Of a stretch of DNA of 64,000 bases, positions 54,559 to 61,718 are shown piece after piece. Below the pieces are notes generated by a model that ran no database searches, had not been told where the DNA came from, and worked only from the letters and a program-made list of their open reading frames with translations. The stretch is from contig CAJBBX010000066.1 in the NCBI GenBank assembly GCA_903951425.1, positions 42,283 to 106,282 on the forward strand, given 5' to 3'. How positions within the stretch are numbered: the stretch's first letter is position 1; every line of letters begins with the position of its first letter. Made by a program: the position numbers and the translations under genes. The DNA comes from an uncultured Chthonomonas sp. Lineage in GTDB: Bacteria; Armatimonadota; Chthonomonadetes; Chthonomonadales; CAJBBX01.

Positions 54559-55164
54559 GTGGGTCATGGGGCCCCCCAGCCATCGCTCGGATGGATGCGC
54601 GTTCCCGGAATGCGAGGTGCCAGGTTGGCAGGCCCGGAATACTACAAGTCGTGGGCGGACATCCCCCAAGCCGTGATAGACGATCTGGAGGACTTCCTTC
54701 GCGAGCACCCATACGAGGACTACACCTACAACGGTGTTGCGCAAGCCCTCGGATGGGACTTCAAGGTGGCGTCGCAGGTGCTCCGATGCCGTGCACACGA
54801 CCCGCAGTCGGGCGTACTCGCGTTCACGCGACACCGTCTGCCCAAGGGCGCGAAGAAGCCAGCCGCCGGCGAGACCCTCGGGAAGAAGATGGAGTCCACA
54901 GACCTGTACAAATGGTCGCCCCTGCGAAAGCAGGCAAACGCGGGCTCAATCACGATGCGAGCTGCGATTCGGGCAGCCATAATTCAGGCTCTACAGGACC
55001 ATCCACTTTCGTCGCACCGGCAGCTCACCGAGTGGGTCAAGTGTCTGCTCGGCACGGTTGATCGTATGGCGGTGGAGGAGCGCATCAAATCTGGCATCGC
55101 AAAGGGTGTTCTGCTCGCGGAACCCGGACCTCGGGGTGCAGAGCTAGTACGCCTAACCAAGTGA
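54559..55164 (+). CDS. Island protein of unknown function, possible winged helix
   Basis: Up to 201 residues. The clear protein part begins at about GPEYYKSWADIPQAVIDDLE; GTG 54559, ATG 54595 and TTG near 54624 are possible starts. Charged helical segments include EDFLREHPYEDYTYNGVAQA (a helix-turn-helix-like pair with LGWDFKVASQVLR) and a C-terminal set RAAIRAAIIQALQDHP...SHRQLTEWVK...AVEERIKSGIAKGVLL that reads like a winged helix. It may be DNA-binding. The stop codon lies inside the first copy of the repeats that follow. Confidence 0.55.
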   Translation: MGHGAPQPSLGWMRVPGMRGARLAGPEYYKSWADIPQAVIDDLEDFLREHPYEDYTYNGVAQALGWDFKVASQVLRCRAHDPQSGVLAFTRHRLPKGAKKPAAGETLGKKMESTDLYKWSPLRKQANAGSITMRAAIRAAIIQALQDHPLSSHRQLTEWVKCLLGTVDRMAVEERIKSGIAKGVLLAEPGPRGAELVRLTK

Positions 55165-55269
55165 TCTGGTCAGCGATCTGGTCGGGAGCTCGGAGTGATC
55201 TGGCGACTGATCTGGTCGAGCGACCCACTGATCTGGCGACTGATCTGGGTGCCTGATTGAGTGATCTGG
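55161..55269 (+). repeat. Iteron-like array of seven GATCTGG direct repeats
   Basis: GATCTGG starts at 55163, 55175, 55197, 55209, 55230, 55242 and 55263. Spacings alternate 12, 22, 12, 21, 12, 21, so the array is 3.3 copies of a 33-34-base unit holding two boxes. An inverted copy, CCAGATCA, lies at 55371-55378 beyond an AT-rich stretch. This is the layout of an iteron-type origin or a partition site. Confidence 0.75.
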
Positions 55270-55326
55270 CTCGGCTTCACTCTTATCCTTTTGTATTCAA
55301 TATAGCATACTTTGCTTACTATTCGA
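55270..55326. other. AT-rich segment next to the direct repeats
   Basis: Markedly AT-rich (for example TTTTGTATTCAATATAGCAT), against a GC-rich background, directly after the direct-repeat array. A DNA-unwinding element or a promoter region are both plausible. Confidence 0.4.
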
Positions 55327-55353
55327 ACATGCTCTGTAGCATACAGAGCATGT
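55327..55353. repeat. Palindrome beside the direct repeats
   Basis: Perfect 11-bp arms ACATGCTCTGT (55327-55337) and ACAGAGCATGT (55343-55353) with loop AGCAT. A likely protein-binding palindrome or cruciform. Confidence 0.7.
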
Positions 55354-55381
55354 GTCAATACTTTTCGACGCCAGATCATGC

Positions 55382-55443
55382 TCCTGTGCCCTTACGGACA
55401 CAGGACGGGCTCCAGGCACGGGCTTACGCCCTTAGCTGGAGCC
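55382..55443 (+). ncRNA. Two tandem stem-loops, possible structured RNA
   Basis: First stem TCCTGTG (55382-55388) with CACAGGA (55399-55405), 10-base loop. Second stem GGCTCCAG (55408-55415) with CTGGAGCC (55436-55443), enclosing an inner stem GGGC-ttac-GCCC (55420-55431). The nested form suggests a folded RNA (for example an antisense or replication-control RNA); the strand is not certain. Confidence 0.4.
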
Positions 55444-55568
55444 GCGTCATAGTACAAACACAGATTGCAAGCTATCACATGTCGATCTTGAGACAACCAG
55501 CAGTATCATTATCGATACGCTTATATAGTGCCTATAGATGATCATATCTCGGATTGTGTCACGGTGCC

Positions 55569-55641
55569 GAGCCCAAGCAAAGCGACGGGCGACGGCGATA
55601 GGCTGACGGCTTGGGCTCCTAGAGCGCCATCGCCGTCAGCC
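55569..55641 (+). promoter_or_regulatory. Mutually exclusive hairpins (attenuator-like)
   Basis: Three interlocking perfect pairs: GAGCCCAAGC (55569-55578) with GCTTGGGCTC (55609-55618); GACGGCGAT (55591-55599) with ATCGCCGTC (55629-55637); GGCTGACGGC (55601-55610) with GCCGTCAGCC (55632-55641). The first pair excludes the others, as in attenuators or antisense-controlled leaders. No open reading frame follows on the plus strand. Confidence 0.5.
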
Positions 55642-55766
55642 GCCCCAACCCCCCACTAAGCCCCCTTCCCCGCGCGGCGTTCCGGCAACCGGACGGACAA
55701 CCCACGATGGCGGTCGCGCGTGCCGCTCACCAATGCCCGCCAATGGCTCGACGTTGCCCTGTGTGA

Positions 55767-56003
55767 TTAGGCATTTCCGGGCAGGTCTCCGAAGGCGCCC
55801 GGACTATATCGCAGCGATTCAACGAGGTCCAGTAGGTTGTGCCCGAGTTGCTCTGCGACGTCGATGCTCAACAGCGCCGCCGGCTGCGGCGCGCCGTTGC
55901 CGATGAGCACGCGGGGCTTACCATCAGTCGTATGGGCGACAATAATTGTGCTGGCGATGGTCGTCGGCTCGGCTTCGGTTGGCACGGTGATCGGCCTGGT
56001 CAT
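55767..56003 (-). CDS. Small island protein of unknown function
   Basis: 78 residues from ATG 56003, which has AAGGAGATG upstream; the frame could also start at 56111. Contains TTIASTIIVAHTTDGKPRVL and SIDVAEQLGHNLLDLVESLR. No family recognised. Confidence 0.55.
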   Translation of the reverse strand: MTRPITVPTEAEPTTIASTIIVAHTTDGKPRVLIGNGAPQPAALLSIDVAEQLGHNLLDLVESLRYSPGAFGDLPGNA

Positions 56004-56499
56004 GGTCACATCTCCTTGTCGGTGGGCTACCCCACCATCATATGATTCGGAGATACCGGCCCGTCCGCCTGCGTAGTTGCCACACGATTCCAGCGTGTTG
56101 TTCCCGGGCATTTCATGCTCTGCGCACCGGCATGGTCTCGGTCATCTGTTGGCTCTCGCATGCGATCCGGTCAGAGTCAAGGCTTCGGTCCGCGAGATGG
56201 AGACCTGGTCGAAGGGCTGCAGCGGATGCTTGAAGACCACAAATCGTGCGTTCCGCGGTTGCCCTCACGCCCATGTCTTGAATCCGCTGCACTCGCACGT
56301 CGTAGTCGAGATTAACCCGCACCGCCACCGAGGAAACGGCGAGTTCTGCCGCGCGGATTCCGGCGGCGGAGCGCTCTAGGTACCTCGGGATTCGAGGAGG
56401 GTGTGGAACCCCCCTTCCTCGGATGGAACCATGAACTCGAAGACGGGGGGGGGGCGTACTACCAAACCGGCGCATCGGTGCCGGATGAATGGGCCCATC
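56004..56499. other. Sparse region upstream of the ParB-methyltransferase stop
   Basis: No firm gene. A minus-strand frame ending at 56113 (up to 120 codons) contains RVQRIQDMGVRATAERTICG and could be a small protein, but no good start is seen. A run of nine G lies near 56446-56454. Confidence 0.35.
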
Positions 56500-57939
56500 C
56501 TATGGCGCCGCGCTTAGGAGCACGCGGACGCGCTCCCGGCTCTTGCCGACTGCTATGGGATCGACGTCACACCCAATGACACGCCTGCCGAGGGCGACGC
56601 CTGCCGCCGCAGTGGTGCCGGACCCGAGGAACGGATCTACAATAAGGTCATTGCACTGGCTGTACCTCTCGATGAGTGTTTGCGCCTCGCTTTCGCCTTG
56701 CTGCCAGTCGTGGAGGTCCTTCTCGGGACCGTCACCCAGCAAAATGTCCGACACCCACTCGGCACACTCAAGTGGGGGCTTGGCGAACACCAGTACGGGC
56801 TTCCAGTTGACGTGGATCCGTCGCGGATAGTACTGGTACTTCGCTCCCTTGCCGATGGCCGCGGTTGTCCAGACGTACTCGAGCCTCTCGGAAAGTGCAG
56901 CCATGACCTTGGGTAGATAGGCTTGGCCAGAGTAGGTGACAAGAAGCCCACCCGGACGGAGCACCCGGGCGGCCAGATCACCGAGATCATCCCAGACGTG
57001 CAGGTACTCCTGGCCGTATGGTGGATCGGTTAGGACGAGGTCGACGCTATCATCGCCTATATCGCTAAGTACAGATGTCATATTCCCAAAACGTATATCC
57101 GCAACGCCAATCGCCATGCGCCCAACTGGCGTGACTGCTGCCTGGTTCGAGGCTATAGTCTCACGTCGGATGCGCTCGAGTCTCTTCACATCGACCGCAT
57201 GGCAGGGCAGTGCATCAACGGCTAGGCCGTTGAGCGCCTGCAACGCGCGCTCTGTCTCGCGGCTGTTCTTGGTAAGCACCGACGCGGAACTGAGCCGCCG
57301 CTTCGTCGCAGGCTGGCGGCGTCCGATGGCATCGGTACGTGTGTCCAACGTGGACACGTCACCGCGCGCCTCGAGGTCGCTGCGGACGGAGCCTACGGTT
57401 GTGGGGCTCATGCGCATCAGGGTCGCAACGCTGCGATTGCTTTTATCGGGATTCTTTTTTATATAATCGGCAATAAGATCGCGGTGTTGCTGACGCGACA
57501 AATGTCGTCTATTCAAGTTGAGACGCATGGACAGGTCATATTTGGCACTCTGTGACATTCCAGGTACTATAATAGAGTTGTATTCGACCGCGATACCCTC
57601 TGACTGCAGTTCTTCAGCGATACGCCGCCTATGGTGTCCGTCCAGCACGTTGCCGGTTTCATCGCACATGATCGGCACATGGATGCCATGGACCCGGATA
57701 TCGGCTTTGAGAGCTGCGTACTCTAGCTCTGTGAGAGGTGGGATCGCCGCGAGTGTCTGGTCGGGCTGATCGGAATCACTCGGTTGCCCGAGAGGCTCCG
57801 GGGCCCATCCATTGTTGTCCAGAGGCTCGCCTGGCTGACCATGCGGGCCCGTGCTCGCCGTCACCGATGGCATCGCGGAGCAGCTTTCGACGACTTCGAG
57901 GGTCGCCAGTGTCTTGCTTGATTGGTAAGTATCGTTCAT
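56500..57939 (-). CDS. ParB-like domain fused to DNA methyltransferase
   Basis: 479 residues. The ParB/Srx-type N-terminal domain includes LTELEYAALKADIRVHGIHV and VLDGHHRRRIAEEL (about 70-110). Then comes a KorB-like helix-turn-helix region (RSVATLMRMSPTTVGSVRSD, about 170-190). The C-terminal methyltransferase (about 280-479) has motif IV DPPYGQEYLH before motif I VDPFLGSGTTAAAG, the order of beta-class N4-cytosine or N6-adenine enzymes. AAGGAG precedes ATG and TACAAT lies 35 bases upstream. It may modify island DNA, with the ParB part guiding or partitioning. Confidence 0.88.
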   Translation of the reverse strand: MNDTYQSSKTLATLEVVESCSAMPSVTASTGPHGQPGEPLDNNGWAPEPLGQPSDSDQPDQTLAAIPPLTELEYAALKADIRVHGIHVPIMCDETGNVLDGHHRRRIAEELQSEGIAVEYNSIIVPGMSQSAKYDLSMRLNLNRRHLSRQQHRDLIADYIKKNPDKSNRSVATLMRMSPTTVGSVRSDLEARGDVSTLDTRTDAIGRRQPATKRRLSSASVLTKNSRETERALQALNGLAVDALPCHAVDVKRLERIRRETIASNQAAVTPVGRMAIGVADIRFGNMTSVLSDIGDDSVDLVLTDPPYGQEYLHVWDDLGDLAARVLRPGGLLVTYSGQAYLPKVMAALSERLEYVWTTAAIGKGAKYQYYPRRIHVNWKPVLVFAKPPLECAEWVSDILLGDGPEKDLHDWQQGESEAQTLIERYSQCNDLIVDPFLGSGTTAAAGVALGRRVIGCDVDPIAVGKSRERVRVLLSAAP

Positions 57940-57973
57940 GTTGTTTTCTCCTTATCATTTTACGACGTACCTT

Positions 57974-57979
57974 ATTGTA
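57974..57979 (-). promoter_or_regulatory. -10 element for the ParB-methyltransferase gene
   Basis: TACAAT on the minus strand, 35 bases before the ATG at 57939. No good -35 box is visible at the usual distance, so activation by a factor is possible. Confidence 0.4.
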
Positions 57980-59107
57980 GTGTCTTTTTGTCGGAAAACT
58001 TGTACATGCTGTGAGTATTCCTACGTTTAACATATACTCATATGTACGTAGATGCTATATAGATATTCATGCAACTATGGTAGGGCGAGCATTTTGTCAG
58101 GTTCTGCAGTCTTGTCGTGCCATATCGATGCGATGGAATTTTACTAAGTCAGAGGATTCGGACCTGGTACGTCGAACTGGGGTATGCGGTCGCGACGGAC
58201 GAGCGAGTTCGCACGGGAAGGCTGTACTCCGAAACCTGTTGCTTGGCCGGAGTCGTTGCTGGTACCGCCATGGCGCGGTCATGCGTGCGTACAGCGGGCA
58301 TCATTTGCGGCCAATCCCACCCGGACGGTACCGGTGGACAAAGCCAGGGACGCAATGGCATGCGGCTACAAGGCTCACCAGGCATCGTGCCATCCACCTG
58401 TTTGCCATCCGCCCGATGCCGCAGTTGTAGCCGAGACGCTGTGCTCGCGCCGTTGGCGGGTACCTGATCTCGGCACGACATGGCTCACTATCTCACCCGC
58501 ACTGCGTCACGTTGGCAACGCGGACCCATGTGCCAGAGGCAAGCAGGTTCTGGTAGAGCGCAGGCGAAGCCCGATTCGGAGCCCGTTCCAGTCGCAACGG
58601 AGTCCTGCGCGCGAGGTTCTATCCGAGGCCGCAACGGACTATCACATAGTCGTCCAGCCTGAACAGGGATAGTTACCGCATATGCGCGCGACGCGCCGAG
58701 TGCGCCGCACCGGCCGCCCTGAGGCACTCTCGCGGTAACCACCGACCGCGCCATTCCAGCGTTAGGCGACCGGCCAGACGCGGATCGCGTGAGGGGCGAC
58801 CCGATTCGGTCGAACTCCGGGTAGGCACTTTGCGGTTGGGTCGTTGGGGGGAGCATCTGATCGCCGATGCTGGGTATGCTGACCGCTATAGGCCAGTAGC
58901 AACTCGCGCCGCGGTAGAGCAACGAGTATCAAGCTCGCCTACTACTGCCACTCAGGCCCGGCGTTAGGCCCGAATCAGCCAACCACCTACGTGGGTATTC
59001 ACGGACCTCGTGTATGGACACGCAAGTGCATTGACCATGCTGGCTGCCGAACTGGACCCCGGCAGCGGAACCTATCCCGCGCCTCGGTGGCACGTCAAGG
59101 GGATACT
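57980..59107. other. 1.1-kb region without a convincing gene
   Basis: Open frames here overlap on both strands and none has a ribosome site and protein-like composition together. It includes a long palindrome at 58021-58051 and tRNA-like fragments (GGTAGAGC near 58553 and 58914) that do not fold as tRNAs. It may hold decayed genes, a long leader for queC, or an untranslated RNA. Confidence 0.5.
58021..58051. repeat. Bulged palindrome in the methyltransferase-queC interval
   Basis: Outer arms CTACGT (58021-58026) and ACGTAG (58046-58051); inner arms ACATAT (58030-58035) and ATATGT (58040-58045), with a 3-base bulge (TTA) and loop ACTC. Twelve paired positions in AT-rich DNA; a likely regulator or partition-protein site. 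Confidence 0.55.
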
Positions 59108-59827
59108 ATGATAAGACCCGACCCGCACGAAGGCCACTCGCGGCGAGCCGTCGTCCTTCTCAGCGGAGGCTTGGATTCCGCAACCGTGCTCGCGGTCGCC
59201 AAGCACGAGGGGTACGAGCCCTACGCGTTGTCGTTTCGGTACGGCCAGAGACATTCCGTGGAACTGACAGCCGCGCGAGGCATTGCCGAAACGATGGGCG
59301 CGGCGCAACACGTCACCGTTGCCATCGACCTGAGGCTGTTCGGAGGCTCTGCCCTGACGGCCGACATCGATGTCCCAAAGAACCGGTCAGTTGATGAGAT
59401 GGGCGGCGGCATTCCCATCACCTATGTGCCTGCGCGCAACACCATCTTCCTTTCGTTCGCGCTCGCCTGGGCGGAGGTTCTCGGCGCATCTGACATCTTC
59501 ATCGGGGTCAATGCACTCGACTACAGTGGGTATCCAGACTGCCGACCGGAATACATAGCCGCCTATGAAAGCATGGCCAACCTGGCCACCAAGGCAGGCG
59601 TTGAGGGCACCACGTCCGTGCGGATTCACGCACCGCTGATGTACATGACCAAGGCCCAGATCATCGCACGGGGTTCGGAGTTAGGGGTCGACTACTCGCC
59701 AACGACTAGCTGTTACGATCCGTCGCCTGATGGCCTCGCCTGCGCCCAATGCGATTCCTGCCTGCTGCGGCGCAAGGGCTTCGCCGAGTCGGGCGTGCCG
59801 GATCCCACACGCTACCGCGCCAACTGA
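59108..59827 (+). CDS. queC: 7-cyano-7-deazaguanine synthase (preQ0 synthase)
   Basis: 239 residues. ATP-dependent conversion of CDG to preQ0. PP-loop [14 protein letters not shown] (about 16-29); zinc site [20 protein letters not shown] (Cys residues near 205-220). ATG 59108 has AAGGGG upstream; the longer frame is not family-like. First gene of queC-queE-queD-folE2-dpdE, so its preQ0 is more likely made for DNA modification than for tRNA. Confidence 0.95.
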   Translation: MIRPDPHEGHSRRAVVLLSGGLDSATVLAVAKHEGYEPYALSFRYGQRHSVELTAARGIAETMGAAQHVTVAIDLRLFGGSALTADIDVPKNRSVDEMGGGIPITYVPARNTIFLSFALAWAEVLGASDIFIGVNALDYSGYPDCRPEYIAAYESMANLATKAGVEGTTSVRIHAPLMYMTKAQIIARGSELGVDYSPTTSCYDPSPDGLACAQCDSCLLRRKGFAESGVPDPTRYRAN

Positions 59828-59838
59828 GGGGCACCACT

Positions 59839-60474
59839 ATGGCCTATCAGGTCAAGGAGATCTTCTACACGTTGCAGGGGGAGGGCGCACACACTGGCCG
59901 TCCGGCCGTGTTCTGCCGGTTCGCCGGGTGCAACCTCTGGTCTGGACGTGAGGCCGACCGGGCACAGGCTGTCTGCACATTCTGCGACACTGACTTCATA
60001 GGCACAGACGGACCAGGTGGTGGTCTCTTTGCAGCGGCCGGGACGCTAGTTAACGCTGTCAAGGCGATCTGGCCGGCCAACTCGGGGGGGGTACCCTACG
60101 TGGTGTGCACAGGAGGCGAGCCGTTGCTCCAACTCGGCGCCGGGTTGGTTGATGCGTTCCACTCGGCTGGTATCGAGGTAGCTGTAGAGACGAACGGAAC
60201 TCGCCTGCCGCCGAACGGTATCGATTGGATTACAATGAGTCCAAAGGCCGGGGCGCCTCTCCTGCTCACTACTGGGAACGAGCTGAAGCTCGTCTACCCA
60301 CAGGCTGCCGCTCCGCCGGAGATGTATGCTGGGCTGTGTTTTGGCCTGTTCTACTTACAGCCGATGGATGGCCCGAAGCGGGCACAGAACACGCAGATGG
60401 CCATAGAGTATTGTATGGCGCACCCGCAGTGGCGGCTTTGCATACAGACGCACAAGGTGATCGGACTGCGCTGA
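59839..60474 (+). CDS. queE: 7-carboxy-7-deazaguanine synthase (radical SAM)
   Basis: 211 residues. Turns CPH4 into CDG. FYTLQGEGAHTGRPAVFCRF opens the protein. The cluster motif is stretched as in some QueE proteins: the first Cys in AGCNLWSG, then AVCTFCDTDF 14 residues on. GGEPLLQ is the radical SAM GGE motif. Starts 11 bases after queC. Confidence 0.95.
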   Translation: MAYQVKEIFYTLQGEGAHTGRPAVFCRFAGCNLWSGREADRAQAVCTFCDTDFIGTDGPGGGLFAAAGTLVNAVKAIWPANSGGVPYVVCTGGEPLLQLGAGLVDAFHSAGIEVAVETNGTRLPPNGIDWITMSPKAGAPLLLTTGNELKLVYPQAAAPPEMYAGLCFGLFYLQPMDGPKRAQNTQMAIEYCMAHPQWRLCIQTHKVIGLR

Positions 60475-60488
60475 CCGGAGGAACGCAG

Positions 60489-60854
60489 ATGCCAATGGAT
60501 GTCTTCAGGGTCTTCCAGGTTGAGGCCGCGCATCGACTACCCAACGTCCCGGAAGGGCACAAGTGCGCCCGCCTCCATGGCCACTCCTGGCGCATCGAGA
60601 TCCACGTCACGGGCCCGGTCGATGACAAGAGCGGCTGGGTGATGGATTTCGCGGACATCCGTGAGGCGTTCCAAGCCCTCTACGACCAGCTTGACCACCA
60701 CTATCTGAATGAGGTCCCGGGCTTGGAGAACCCCACTAGCGAGAACCTCGCACGGTGGATCTGGGTGCATACCCAACCGGCGCTCCCCACGCTCTGCTCT
60801 GTGGTGGTGAGCGAGACGTGCACCACAGGCTGCGTCTATCGTGGTGAGGGCTAG
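60489..60854 (+). CDS. queD: 6-carboxytetrahydropterin synthase
   Basis: 121 residues. Makes CPH4 from dihydroneopterin triphosphate. Zinc histidines in AAHRL and RLHGHSWRIEIHV, catalytic Cys in HKCARLHGH, and GWVMDFADI with DHHYLNEVPG follow the family exactly. GGAGG precedes ATG. Second committed enzyme of the preQ0 pathway in this cluster. Confidence 0.95.
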   Translation: MPMDVFRVFQVEAAHRLPNVPEGHKCARLHGHSWRIEIHVTGPVDDKSGWVMDFADIREAFQALYDQLDHHYLNEVPGLENPTSENLARWIWVHTQPALPTLCSVVVSETCTTGCVYRGEG

Positions 60855-60857
60855 TCT

Positions 60858-61649
60858 GTGCAAGACGTGCAGAGCAGCCATGATCCCCGCAACGTCCCCA
60901 TCGACCAGGTCGGCGTCAGTGACCTCCGGTACCCCATCTCCGTCCTAGACAGAGCCCAGGGCAAGCAGCACACCGTTGCCCGGCTCACCATGTCGGTGAA
61001 CCTGCCCCACCACTTCAAGGGAACCCACATGAGCCGCTTCATCGAGGTGCTGAACAAGCACCGAGGTGAGGTGACAATGAACACGATCCCAGCCATGCTG
61101 ACCGATCTGAGGCAGGTCCTGCAGGCCGAGAGCGCACGCGTTGAGGTGACATTCCCCTACTTCCTTGAGCGCACCGCGCCTGTATCCCAGGCCAAGGCAT
61201 TGATGGACTACGACTGCACCTTCGTGGGTGAGGCGAACGGTGGAACCGAGGATTTCATGCTGGGCGTGCGTGTGCCGGTCACCAGCCTCTGCCCCTGCAG
61301 CAAGGAGATCAGCGACTACGGCGCCCACAACCAACGGGGCCAGGTCAGCATGCAGGTTCGGGGTACGCGCGGAGTAGATGGGAGACCAGCGCTGATCTGG
61401 ATCGAGGAGCTCGTTGAGATCGCCGAGCAATCCGCATCGGCGCCCGTGTACCCACTATTGAAGCGTCCCGATGAGCGCCATGTGACAATGCAGGCGTACG
61501 ACCATCCGCAGTTCGTGGAGGACATCGTACGGGACGTGGCCGTCAGGCTTCAGGATGACGTGCGGGTTGGCTGGTTCTGTGTCGAGGTTGTGAACCAGGA
61601 AAGCATCCACAACCACAGTGCGTTTGCTCGGATCGAATGGAACCGATGA
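60858..61649 (+). CDS. folE2: GTP cyclohydrolase IB
   Basis: 263 residues. Opens GTP to dihydroneopterin triphosphate, the first step to preQ0. Family motifs: DVQSSHDPRNVPIDQVGV, NLPHHFKGTHMSRF, and the catalytic site VTSLCPCSKEISDYGAHNQR. GTG start three bases after queD. The Dpd clusters I know of mostly carry the unrelated FolE; this one has the metal-flexible FolE2 form. Confidence 0.95.
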   Translation: MQDVQSSHDPRNVPIDQVGVSDLRYPISVLDRAQGKQHTVARLTMSVNLPHHFKGTHMSRFIEVLNKHRGEVTMNTIPAMLTDLRQVLQAESARVEVTFPYFLERTAPVSQAKALMDYDCTFVGEANGGTEDFMLGVRVPVTSLCPCSKEISDYGAHNQRGQVSMQVRGTRGVDGRPALIWIEELVEIAEQSASAPVYPLLKRPDERHVTMQAYDHPQFVEDIVRDVAVRLQDDVRVGWFCVEVVNQESIHNHSAFARIEWNR

Positions 61650-61718
61650 CATGTTCTTTTCCTTGCTCATAACGAACATGCGCTCCGCACAAGTCGGTGC
61701 GGCCGATCGACGTCGTTG

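Noticed and set aside
55161..55269. CRISPR array
   Set aside because: Units are only 33-34 bases with 7-base boxes and similar intervening sequence; no long repeat with unique spacers and no cas genes.
55170..55379. 69-codon minus-strand frame over the direct repeats
   Set aside because: Its QIS/QIT repeats simply translate the GATCTGG boxes.
58505..58610. Second GGTAGAGC with a nearby GATTCGG
   Set aside because: Anticodon stem does not pair and the T-arm is in the wrong form.
58184..58672. 162-codon plus-strand frame before queC
   Set aside because: Overlaps other frames on both strands, lacks a ribosome site and shows no protein-like pattern.
58890..58970. tRNA-like sequence with GGTAGAGC and a CGAG/CTCG stem
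   Set aside because: Position 33 of the loop is not T, and no T-arm or acceptor pairing can be found; at most a decayed fragment.
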